This document shows, in pieces, positions 11,290-20,980 of a stretch of 64,000 nt of DNA. The position numbers were made by a program, and so were the translations under genes. The DNA comes from Eublepharis macularius (lineage: Eukaryota > Chordata > Lepidosauria > Squamata > Eublepharidae), in the NCBI RefSeq assembly GCF_028583425.1, contig NC_072802.1:13153926-13217925 (forward strand), given 5' to 3'. The first letter of the stretch is position 1. Every line of letters begins with the position of its first letter. The notes under the pieces were generated by a model. That model did no database searches, was not told the origin of the DNA, and saw only the letters and a list, made by a program, of their open reading frames with translations.

Positions 11290-13031
11290 ATGGAATCCAG
11301 GGATTCAGAAGGGAGCTTTATGGACGCCGAGGAGGAGACCTCGGCAGCGGCAGTCCCGGCTGAAGACCTGAGCGAACGTCCCAGTACCGTCCAGCCCCTG
11401 GGGCTGGAACGGAATCCTGGCACCTTTCCGGCTACCGAGCCATGTACCTCCTCAAAGAGGCACCACAGAAGATCTCAGGAGCCGGGATCCGCGACGCGCC
11501 TACGCCGGGAGGTTGAAAAAGGCGCCAAAAGAAAAGCCGCAGAAAAGGTGGGAAAAGGCGACGGCACTCGCACCATTACCCGCGCGGCTCCAAAAGACGT
11601 GCTTGCCATACTCCTGCTGAGAGACATCACGGAGAGCACTTCTCAGGCCGTTTGGACCCCTCCTGATGCCGAGACCAGCGAAGCAAGGGCAGGTAACGTA
11701 CCCGGCAACATCGGGCAGTTACAGCATGGGGATTTCCTTATGTTCCTGAGACAGACAATGAGGGAAGAGCTTGTGAAGCTTTGTCAGCCTTCTTCTAGGA
11801 CACCCAGTGAACAGTCCTTTATCCTTCAGTCCCCCCCCCCCCCAGTAAGCAGCGCCGTACTGAGGTCCACTGGCCAACTAAAGCTGCTCAGAAAGCGACC
11901 CCAGTCTGCTCTAAGGACAGCGGGTACCGTTGGGGGAGTGAATCGTCCTCAGATAGCGAGGAGAGGGATGAAGGAGAGTTTCTTTCTGAGGAGGAGGAAG
12001 AAGAGGTGTCCATCCCCGAACAGCCCAATAGACTGTTCAAGGTAGAGGACTACCAATATTTACTCTCTAAAACTCTGGCAGCATTGGAACTCCAGGAATC
12101 CTCCAAAGGGGGAGAGGAGGATCCCAAATCAGACAGGGGATCTTCCAGGCCTAAAGGGTGTAGGGAGTTCTTTCCAAGGGATACCACATCAGAAAGGGTT
12201 TTTCCCTTTCCTGAATATTTTGAAAGGCAGTTAAGGGCAGAATGGATGGCCCCAGCAGCCACCAAACAATATCACAGTTCAGTTAAAAAACTGTATGCCT
12301 TACTGTCTTTTACTAATGAGTTTCTGCAGGTACCTAAGATTGACGCACCCATGGTAGCCCTCCAGTCCGCTGGCTTGCTGGAAGAAGATGGTCAAGGCTC
12401 CGTCAGAGATAATCTGGATAGAAAAGCGGAGACCGCACTCAGACGGGCACACGAGGCATCGGCAATGGCAATCAGAGCTGCGTCTTCTGCCTCTATCGTT
12501 TCCAGAGCAGCAGTGGTATGGATACGTAAGCTTATTCAACTCCTACCAGGTAATCACAGGCGCCTGTTGGAGGGAGCCAACAGGAGTCTAAAGGTCAACA
12601 CTTTTGCTGCAGACGCCACTCTAGAGGCCTTGATCTTCTCTTCCAGGGCAATAGCGTCTATGACTGCAGCCAGACGGCTTCTGTGGCTAAGAGCTTGGCC
12701 AGCAGATTTGCACTCAAAATTCATTCTGATGGCCTACCCTTTTCAAGGTGACAAGTTGTTTGGACAGGCTCTGGACAAAGTGCTGATGGAGACCCGCGAT
12801 AAGAAAAGGGCACTCCCAAAGACTCTGAAAAGAACGGACAGACGCGCCTACAGCTCTCAGTCCTTTCGATCTCAGCATACCTTACCCAAATTTCGTCAAG
12901 AAAACAGACGACCTTTCTGGAATCCGTCCAAGTCCGGCCAGAAAAAAGGCCCCTTTGGGTCCAGACCCTACAAGACACAGCAACACAGAGGGGACAGACA
13001 GGGGTTTGACCCCAAAGCCCCGAAGTCCTGA
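11290..13031 (+). pseudogene. DIRS A gag-like ORF, one frameshift
   Basis: The reading starts at ATG 11290 and is open to a run of 13 C at 11831-11843. After the run, the frame one base back is open to the TGA at 13031. Together this gives about 580 codons. The first part is rich in charged residues; after the run an acidic stretch with many E residues is followed by a helical core (about 12030-12800) and a basic Q/R/K-rich tail. A related core appears in the relic at 18.7 kb ('LDSILLETEDKK' against 'LDKVLMETRDKK'). The role is inferred as the structural Gag of a DIRS element. The frameshift is probably slippage in the homopolymer; a sequencing error there cannot be excluded. Confidence 0.8.
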
Positions 13032-13775
13032 CTCGGATCAGGTCCCGGTGGGAGGGAGACTACAATGTTTTCATCAGATTTGGGAGGAGTCACAGTCAGA
13101 CACATGGGCCACCAAAGTAGACTCTCAGGGATACGTCATTGAATTCAAATCCCTCCCACCGGATTGATTCATCAGGTCACCGCTCCGGAAGGACTCACAA
13201 AGAAAACAGATCACTCTCAAGGCTCTTCAACATCTTCTGGACATCAAAGCAATAGAACCGGTCAGCCATCAAGAGGCTGGTCTTGGGGTCTACTCCATCT
13301 TCTTTACTGTTCCAAAGAAAAATGGAGATTGGACAGCGATACTGGACCTAAAGTTTGTAAATCAGTTCATTCAGTTGAAACATTTCAGAATGGAAACACT
13401 ACGCTCCATCTTAGAGGCCCTACGCTCTGGGGACTTTATGACCTCACCGAGGCTTACTTGCACATTCCTATCCATTCAGACGATTTCTGAGATTCTGCAT
13501 CATGGGACATCACTTCCAGTTCAGAGCGCTTCCATTCGGCCTTGCCACCGCTCCCAGGGTATTTTCCAAGATTTTGATCAACCCCATAGTTTGACTCTGG
13601 GAGTCGGGGATACATGTCCACCCGTACCTGGACGACATTCTCATACGGGCAAGCTCCAGAGAAAAGGCCACCCAACACGTGGTCAGTGATTCATTGTCTC
13701 CAGGCATACGGATTCCTGATAAACGTGGAAAAGTGCTCCATTTCACCATCACGGAGACTCCACCATCTCAGGATG
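12955..13775 (+). pseudogene. DIRS A reverse transcriptase, broken, 5' part
   Basis: The frame overlaps the gag end, as in other DIRS elements. RT features are visible across three frames: 'VPKKNGDW' and 'LDLKFVN', then 'DLTEAYLHIPIHSDDF', then 'LPFGLATAPRVFSKIL', and the catalytic 'YLDD' at 13625-13636. Lesions are a TGA at 13165-13167, a frame change near 13440, another near 13480, and a TGA at 13592-13594. The coding sequence is then cut by the L1 fragment at 13792. The enzyme would copy the element's RNA into DNA. This copy cannot make it. Confidence 0.85.
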
Positions 13776-13791
13776 ATAATAGATACAAAGA
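13776..13791 (+). repeat. Target-site duplication of L1 fragment (left)
   Basis: 'ataatagatacaaaga' here is repeated exactly at 14545-14560. Confidence 0.93.
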
Positions 13792-14544
13792 TAAAGAAGA
13801 ACCCAGAACTATTGCTATTGAACTTAAGCATGGAAGATGTTCCTACTCAATACCGAACATTACTATTTTATATGACGACGGCAGCAAGACTTTTATATGC
13901 GCAAAAATGGAAGGTGCAAGAAATACCAACTATTGAAGATTGGATGCATAAATTGCTGTCCATGGCGGAAATGGATAAAATGACAAGGAAGCTGAGAGAT
14001 CAGAATCCAGCGGAATTTTTTATGGACTGGGGAAGATTGAAAACATATTTAGAAAGGAAGTGGGACGTAAAGGGGGAATTATGGCAATTTGAAAATTATT
14101 AGAATGGATTTGTTATTAGAAGAGATAGAGTCTTTACCATATGAAGAGAAGTATTAGCTAATTGTTAGCCCAAATGTAAGTGGACTTAGAGTTAATAGAT
14201 ATTGTTAGAATTACTAAAGTAGATATTTTATCCGACTGTTAGTTAGTTTAAATTTAAATATATGTGGAGCTAATATAAAGTAATAGATAATAGATTTTAA
14301 GTTTATAACAATATTTTTGAAGTTAATACATAGGGCTTAGTTGAATAAAAAAGTAAGTAAACATGAGATAAGGAGTTACAGAAAAAGGGGACAGATTGGG
14401 AATAGATTAGGCTATAGGGTTGGAAAGCTGTTGTAAGTCTTGGAAAAGGGGGGGGAGGGAAAGGGTGGGGGAAAGGATAATGAGATACTATTTGAAAGTT
14501 GTATATTAATATTCTCACCTAATAAAAGTTTTCTAAAAAAAAAA
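13792..14544 (+). mobile_element. 5'-truncated L1 inserted in DIRS A
   Basis: The first 311 bp code for the last about 100 residues of L1 ORF2, ending with TAA at 14102. They closely match the C-terminal end of the full-length L1 at 61440-61740 ('RLLYAQKWKVQEIP', 'KWDVKGELWQFEN'). A 3' UTR follows with a G-rich purine tract at about 14446-14475, and an A-rich tail at 14535-14545. A 16-bp target duplication flanks it. It therefore entered the DIRS element after the DIRS had integrated. It retains TGG where the full-length copy has TGA (61666). Confidence 0.95.
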
Positions 14545-14560
14545 ATAATAGATACAAAGA
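14545..14560 (+). repeat. Target-site duplication of L1 fragment (right)
   Basis: Exact 16-bp repeat of 13776-13791, directly after the A-rich tail. The DIRS reading continues at 14561. Confidence 0.93.
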
Positions 14561-15808
14561 AAGGCCTCATCCTCCTTCCCCAGGAGAAGATCCTCGAAAC
14601 CAAGGAGTTGGTCAAGTCCGTGATTCAAGGTCGTTCAACGTGCCTACTGAAGCTGGCCAAGTTGATGGGCACATTAGTAGCAGCTTGCGAGGCCATCTAC
14701 TGGGGCTGTCTCCATTCCCGAGCTCTTCTCAACCTTCTTCGGCCCTATTAATTCCAAATTATGTCCAAGTCTGATTGTCTTGTCAGAGTGCCTTGGAGAG
14801 TCAAGGAGAGCCTCAGATGGTGGACCAGGGACTCCAACCTACGACAAGGCAAATCCTTCCCCAACCCTCGGACGATACAATTGTTCATGGATGCAAGTTT
14901 GTCGGGCTGGAGAGCGACACTGGACGGACATCCGGCGCAAGGCCTTTGGTCAAAAGAGGAATCTCAACTTCCTATCAATTTACTGGAAATCAGGGCGATT
15001 CGATTAGCCCTGACACATTTCTCCACCACGATCCTGGGCAAGCACATCCTGATAAGGACAGACAATGTCTCCGCCAAGACCTACATAAACAAACGGGGGT
15101 TCCAGGTCTTCCAGACTTCACAACGAGGCGATAAAGATCATTTCATGGGCAGAGACTCGTCTAGCCTCCATTCAGGCGGAACATATCAAGGGAACAGCCA
15201 ACTTACAGGCCGACTGGCTGAGTTGCCAATCCATTCAGCCGGGGGAGTGGTCCCTCAAACGGGAAATATTTCGCTCAGTCACGGACAGATTTGGTCATCC
15301 AGTGATGGACTTGTTCGCAACCCACTTGAACCGTCAGACACCGCGATTCCTGTCGAGGTACTTCCACCCTCTAGCAGAAGGGACCAATGCACTATCGGCC
15401 CCCTGGCCAGAGGGACTTCTGTATGCATTTCCACCACTCCCAGTCCTACTGAAGCTGTTGCGGAGAATAGCAGATTCGGACGCAGAAGTGATAGTAATAG
15501 CTCCATGGTGGCCAAGGAGACCTTGGTTTTTGGCCCTACAGTCTCTAGCAGTGCTACCTCTGTTCAGACTACCGTTGGCACCGGACATACTCCATCAAGG
15601 TCCAATTCTCCATCCCGATCCGGACTGGATGTGTCTGACCGCTTGGCAATTGAGAGGCACTCTATCCAGGTTAGGGTATTCTTTGCAAGTGGTTCAAACA
15701 TGCTCTCTTCTAGAAAGAAATCAACTACGAGGATCTACAACACGGCCTGGAAAGCCTTCATTAGATGAGCAAAGAGAAAAAAGACTGACCATTTACGACC
15801 ACAACTAA
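14561..15808 (+). pseudogene. DIRS A RNase H and downstream (methyltransferase-like) region, broken
   Basis: After the L1 fragment the RT thumb/connection continues to an in-frame TAA at 14749-14751. RNase H follows with its acidic residues in 'FMDASLSGW', 'LLEIRAIRLAL' and 'IRTDNVSA'. Near 15108, in a G run, the frame moves by one. The new frame stays open to 15808 and has 'DLFATHLNRQTPRF', 'LLYAFPPLP' and 'APWWPRRPWF'. In DIRS elements this last part corresponds to the segment usually called DAM-like methyltransferase; I assign that by position. It overlaps the recombinase ORF by about 109 nt. Confidence 0.8.
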
Positions 15809-16719
15809 ATTCTATCCTGGTTTTTCTCCAAGAAGGACTGGACTCGGGGCTAAAACCGGCCACCTTACGCAAACAGGTAGTGGCACTGTCGTCGGTGGTC
15901 CCAATGGTGGACGGGATCAGTTTATCTAAGCACCCACATATACACCGTTTCCTGCGAGGAGCCTCTCTCCTGAGCCCTCCAGTGATGCATCGTTTTCCTA
16001 CATGGAGGCTACACATAGTCCTCTCGGCGTTGACCAAGACGCCTTTCGAACTTTTGCGGGAGGTCCCTATGAGATGGCTGAAATTAAAGACTATTTTTTT
16101 GGTGGCCATCACCTCGGCCAGAAGGATTTCCGAGCTTGGGGCCCTTTCTGTCAAGCCTGGACTTTGTGACTTCCATATAGATAAGGTGGTTTTGTGCACA
16201 GACCCCGCTTTTCTACCCAAAAATATCTCAAGATTCCACAGATCTCAGGAGATCAACTTACCATCCTTCTGCCCCAATCCATTGCATCCCAAAGAGAGGG
16301 AGTGGCATACTTTAGACGTGAAGCACGCCATCAAGATCTATTTGACTAGGACTGAAACTTTAAGGAGATCAGATTCCCTGTTCATCAACACGTCTCCACC
16401 TAACGTGGGCAAGAAAATGTCCACGGCAATGATTGGTAGGAGTATCCGGACATGCATAATGGAGGCCTATAAAGCCTGCAACAGGGACATCCCACAAGGA
16501 ATCACAGCACACTCAATTAGAAACGCAGCAACCAATGCTGCTCTCCACAACAGTGCTTCAGTGGAAGAAATCTGTAAAGCTGCCACATGGTCTACTATTT
16601 CCACATTCGTCAGACATTACAAGTTGAACCTCTACGACTCAGCAGACGCCGCATTCGGCAGGAGGGTTTTGCAACATGTGATGCAGGACGAGAACTTCAC
16701 CCCACCCTGTAGAACGTAA
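15700..16719 (+). pseudogene. DIRS A tyrosine recombinase, one stop codon
   Basis: The frame from ATG 15700 to TAA 16719 gives about 339 residues with a single in-frame TGA at 15766-15768. The catalytic residues of a tyrosine recombinase are all present: Arg in 'SARRISEL' (16123-16125), H-x-x-R in 'AHSIRNAA' (His 16510, Arg 16519), Trp in the H/W position (16588-16590), and the nucleophile Tyr in 'FVRHYKL' (16618-16620). This enzyme replaces integrase in DIRS elements and joins the circular DNA to the target. Apart from one stop, and a later internal ATG at 15880 giving 279 residues with all catalytic positions, it is the best preserved gene of the element. Confidence 0.88.
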
Positions 16720-16731
16720 CTGCTTTGGGAG

Positions 16732-16823
16732 CACCCAAGATGTCCTCCGCCTCAGAGGGAGAACGGACCTTTGGACACTTACCGAGAAGGGTCCTTCTCC
16801 TCTGAGGATAGGAGGACATCTTG
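16732..16823 (+). repeat. DIRS A internal complementary region
   Basis: The first part ('cacccaagatgtcctccgcc' through 'cagagggagaac') is the reverse complement of the outer left end (10969-11010). The second part ('ggacctttggacacttacc' through 'ggaggacatcttg') is the reverse complement of the outer right end (17130-17182). It thus spells the junction that would form if the two ends were joined. In DIRS elements this is the proposed template for restoring the ends during circle formation. Confidence 0.92.
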
Positions 16824-17034
16824 CCCTCCCAGAGTTCTTGTCTTTCTATCTGTTACTACCTATTCCTGCATCATTTGTTCTTTCCCTCTCTATACCAATG
16901 CCTTTTTCTATAGTCTTGAGTCTATATGTTTATTTTCGCTTTCTGATAACTCAGTATTTTCCCTGAAATAGGGTTTTTGCTGTAGCTCTAGGATGGAGAC
17001 TAGTGGATTCTTTACTGCTGTTTGGAGTCACCCG

Positions 17035-17182
17035 AACTGGAGAGCAGGGTGTTCCAGACGCCAACAGGAAGAGGAAGAAAAAATCAACTTCCTGTCTCCC
17101 TGATTGGGCGAAGGGAAACACCCAAGATGTCCTCCTGTCCTCAGAGGAGAAGGACCCTTCTCAGTAAGTGTCCAAAGGTCCG
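17035..17182 (+). repeat. DIRS A right inverted terminal repeat with extension
   Basis: It runs from 'aactggagagcagggtg' to 'ggtcc'. The part to about 17155 pairs with the left repeat. The remaining 27-30 nt ('acccttctcagtaagtgtcc' and onward) are found only here and in the internal complementary region. A one-sided extension of this size is known for DIRS-1 type elements. Confidence 0.88.
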
Positions 17183-17980
17183 ATCTGTACAATCCTGAGA
17201 ACATTTTCCTGGGAGTAAGCCCTGCTGAATAGATCTGAGTAGGATTCTAAGTAAGGATCTCTCTGTTAATATAAACTAGGAAAGTCAGGTTAAATGGTGG
17301 TCTAGAATGTTTCAGCTCTGCTGCCTGGCCTGGAAACCTTCTTTTACTATTTTATCCTGTGTGTTGTGGTTACTTAGCTTCTTGTGGAGTGTAAAGCTGT
17401 TTTAAATTTTCTCAGTAACTGGTTTATAACCTTTCTTAGTCAGAAAGGTTATTATAGGGCACCATTGAGAAATGTGTGTGCTTTTCCTACAGGAAGTGCA
17501 TTGCTGCTGAATAAGTGCCATGTTATTTCTGTTGTATAATTTTTTGCAACTAAAATTGCTGTGAGCTGCAGTGTGCACTTTTTGCAGAAAGCCTGCACCC
17601 TTTATACAAATGCTATGATTTTTGCAACTTAATCATTATAAACAAAACTGTTAATCTATGATTACACAATTCTCTGTATGTACGAATTGTAAGTACTCAA
17701 CTTTCTTAGCCATTTCCCAGTAATGATCATATCAAATTATGTAACTGGTTAACCACAAAAAGGAAATATCTTTATTTTCCCCCTCCCTCCCCTAAAACCA
17801 CTTTATAGTGCTAAAGTGCTTGAGTTTGAGGCTGACCTTAAGCAGAGCAATGGTAGTAGATGCAGTTTCCATACACACATACATATAATCAGGAACCGTT
17901 GTAGAACTTTTCAAGGCTGTTGACCTGCAGGAAATTTGAGCACTTTGAATGCTTAGTCCCATGCACCTACAGTTCAGCCT
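17183..17980. other. Intron 1 sequence, small repeat remnant
   Basis: Near 17189-17255 is a remnant of a short dispersed repeat ('cctgggagtaagccctgctg', 'gagtaggattcta'). Nothing else is recognised. Confidence 0.5.
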
Positions 17981-17989
17981 TTTAAGGCC

Positions 17990-20980
17990 AAGAAGGTTCT
18001 AGCCAACCAAAGCCAAGACCCCAAAGGGAGCTTAATATTGCTACCGAAATCAGAAGTGCCTGATCCAGGCTTGGGCGGGGAGGTATCTGAGGAGTTCTTT
18101 TGATGACAGTCAACAGTTTTAAAACTCAAGGGATTGATGGACCCCCCCACCCCCCTCAGGGCCTGACAAATGGATCTAGAGAGGTTGTCCCTAAAGAGAA
18201 GGAAGGAATGAGGGTTGTTCACTTTTTTGAGTCAACCACTAAGGAGGAAAATACTAATCTCTGTCTAATAAGTCTTGGAAGAAAATTCATCCAGAACATC
18301 TAAACCAAAAGAAGTTTTGATAAAATTCACTTCGTTGGTTGATGATCCAGTTGCTTCAGTAGTCCCTGAGGAAGTTCTCCCTAAAGTTGGAGAGGGTACC
18401 TTCATAAACTCTACAGATCAAGGAAACAGATTTGTCCTTCACAAGACCCAAGAGGCCTTTGCCATTCTGGCATTGGTAGTCTCTTCATGTTTTACTACAG
18501 CAACAAACAAGTGAACAAAGAAATTACTAGCATCACTCTCTGCAGATAATAATAAAGTAATAGCAGACAACAACAAAGTGAATGAAGGGTTACAAAAGTT
18601 ATCTAAGGTACCATCTTCATGGGAGATGCTTGTAGTGCAGCAGCAAGTGCAACTTCAGGCTAAAGAACTAGCAGGTAAATATTTATCCAAAGCCAGTCTA
18701 GCCATCTCCTCATTCTTAGAGGGTAAACTATTCAGAAAAAAACTTGGATAGTATCCTGTTGGAAACTGAGGATAAGAAGATGGTGAGACAGCCTTCCTCT
18801 AAGCTTAGGACCCATGTTGCAGCCTTTTCTCTAGTTCTGTCCACAAGGGATTCTCCTGTGGTTTCAGGTTTTAAACGTTCAATATGGAATAGAATCAGTA
18901 TTGTGGGAACAGAGGAGGAAGAGGTCAGCAGGCCAGAAATGATTCCAGGATTACGCAGTGTGAGGGGAGTCCATAGGAATTTCTCCAGGAGCAGGAGATT
19001 CCACAGAGCTCTAGAAAGTGCCACCAAACAGGTTCTTCCCTCTCCAAATTACTCAAGACTGGACAAACAGCAAGGGTCATCAAATGCCTCCTGGCAAACA
19101 AAAAGAACCAGTGCCATCACAAGAATGGTGTACTGGAATATATGCTATTTTTTATACTACTCATGAAGAATGGAAAATTGCTGGCCATTCACTGACCAGG
19201 GAAAGAGGCTGAGGAGACATCGATGTTGCAGCCTCAGGAGACTTATCATCTTCAACCTGGAGAACAGTGCCCTGTCTTCCTTGCAGCACCTCCTCCATCT
19301 GGGATACATACATAAAGGAAAAGTATCTTTCTTATGACCAGAAAGAACACAGAAGTTGAGGATTGTAGTATTACATGCAAGTTCTGATAAGAACTGACAG
19401 AATAACTGCAGAAGCTCACATAAGTTGGCAGGTGGGACCAGATGCAACCTTTCCAGCAAGAAGTGACAAGTTTTGGGGAGTGGGCAGAGTGGCATCTGAG
19501 CTCTTTAATATCAGTGAGGTGCAGTTAGATTGGTTGAATTGTCAGTGTATTGATCAGGGGGATTGGAGCCTAAAGTAGAGAAGCTTCAATAAGAGTGTTC
19601 TTGGATTCAGAACTGTCAAAGTTGATCTCTTTGCCCTCTCTGAAAATGAAAAGGTTGGGTGTTTGTCAAATATGGATGTTAAGAAGCAGAGCAGCTGGAC
19701 ATCAGAACCTGCTGTATGCCTTGCCTTGTGTTCACTAATTCCTTGCATGATCAGCACTTAAGTTGGAGTGTTGCTTTCTAACTGTGGGGCCCCACCTAGT
19801 ACAAGAGGCTATGGTTTTCCAGCCTGTTGGGTACAACAGTCAGAATAATATTCTGATCCATGAACGCTCTCATCACTTGAGTCAGGAATAGTTCTTTCTA
19901 ACCACTTGGATTTATATAAAATGTATTTATTTGCATCTTGCTTTTCCAGGAAACTTGGGGTGGAGTACCTGGTTCCCCCGTCCATTTTATCTTCACAATA
20001 ATCCTGTGAGGTACATTAATTGAGCCTTAGGAGGATTCCTTAGGAGAGTGCCTTAGGAGGATGGTATACGCAGACAAAGACGTAAGAATAATGTTCACAT
20101 CTCATAAAACATCCATCACATGCATACATCATAGAAGGCCTTCATCCATTGGTGTAAGCAGAAATACTCAAGTCATTGGAAACTTGATTGCTACAGGGTT
20201 AAACTAATCAGGATTAAACTAGGGATTACAACCAAATTATTATATAGGCAAGTAGCAGGTGTGTTGGGCATTGCTTGCTTGTCATTCACACATAAAGGAA
20301 TTCCTTAAAGGACTCTTGTTGGATTACATAGATTTCCAGGGTGCCGTCTTCATGATCCTTTAGGATCTCAAGGCCCATGCATTTGAATCTCTGAGGGAAG
20401 TATCCTTGGAATGTCTGACTCCAAGACTTTGTTTCTGATTATGGTAATCACTGCCTGTAGAGTTTCGAAGCCAGATGCTCTGTTGGTTCATTCTAGCATG
20501 TGTGCCTTTCGCAGAGGCAAAATGGTGCTACAAATGAATCCTTGGCCTTGCTTAAATGAATTCCCTATGTCATGTAGCTCAGGAGCTGTGGTTTGTTCTC
20601 CTTTTGCTACAAGGAAGCAAGCATACTCTTGAGCTCTTCAGTTTGCAGCAATTGGAAGTTGGGATTTCTTTTTGTGGCCTTTTCATGTAGGGAAGAAGGT
20701 ATCTTCAAGGGGTAACTAAGCAGGTGGTTCAAATGTTGCTTCAAGTTAGCCTACACATCTCATGATAAATAGCCACTAAAATAATATCACAGCATATTCT
20801 GAGAGAAGGAACCTCTTCTGCAGCCTTTAACTCCAAGTTACCTTTTGACAAGATAAGCAGAATGGTGAGATGGTAATTCTCCACATTCCTTCAGTACTGT
20901 AAGGGGGATGCCCTTACCTCAGCCAGCGTGGCTTTTGTAGGGAACTTCAGCAGGTATGTAACACTGTGTTTGAGTGGAGG
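17990..20980 (+). mobile_element. Decayed DIRS relic, copy C
   Basis: Order and content follow DIRS A, with heavy decay. Gag-like: 'FLEGKLFRKKL' and 'LDSILLETEDKK' at about 18713-18780. RNase H-like: 'VLIRTDRITAEAHI' at about 19377-19420. Downstream region: 'DWLNCQCI..GDWSLK' at about 19530-19577 and 'VDLFALSEN' at about 19620-19650, matching DIRS A 'DWLSCQSIQPGEWSLK' and 'MDLFATHLN'. Recombinase-like: 'TLFLIMVITACRVSKPDALL' at about 20425-20485. I could not find terminal repeats. The frames are cut many times, so it is much older than copies A and B. Edges are approximate. Confidence 0.65.

Larger units (their letters stand above)
10969..17182 (+). mobile_element. DIRS retrotransposon copy A, near full length, with L1 insertion
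   Basis: The element has inverted terminal repeats (10969-11085 and 17035-17182), a gag ORF, an RT-RNase H region, a tyrosine recombinase ORF, and an internal complementary region at 16732-16823. This is the order and architecture of DIRS elements, which replicate through a circular intermediate and integrate by recombinase without target duplication. No LTRs or integrase are present. Gag has one frameshift in a C run, RT has several lesions, and the recombinase has one stop. A 753-bp L1 fragment lies at 13792-14544. It reads in the same direction as ACSL4. Confidence 0.93.

Noticed and set aside
12050-15588. Minus-strand ORFs across DIRS A
   Set aside because: They are antisense shadows of the gag, RT and RNase H frames.
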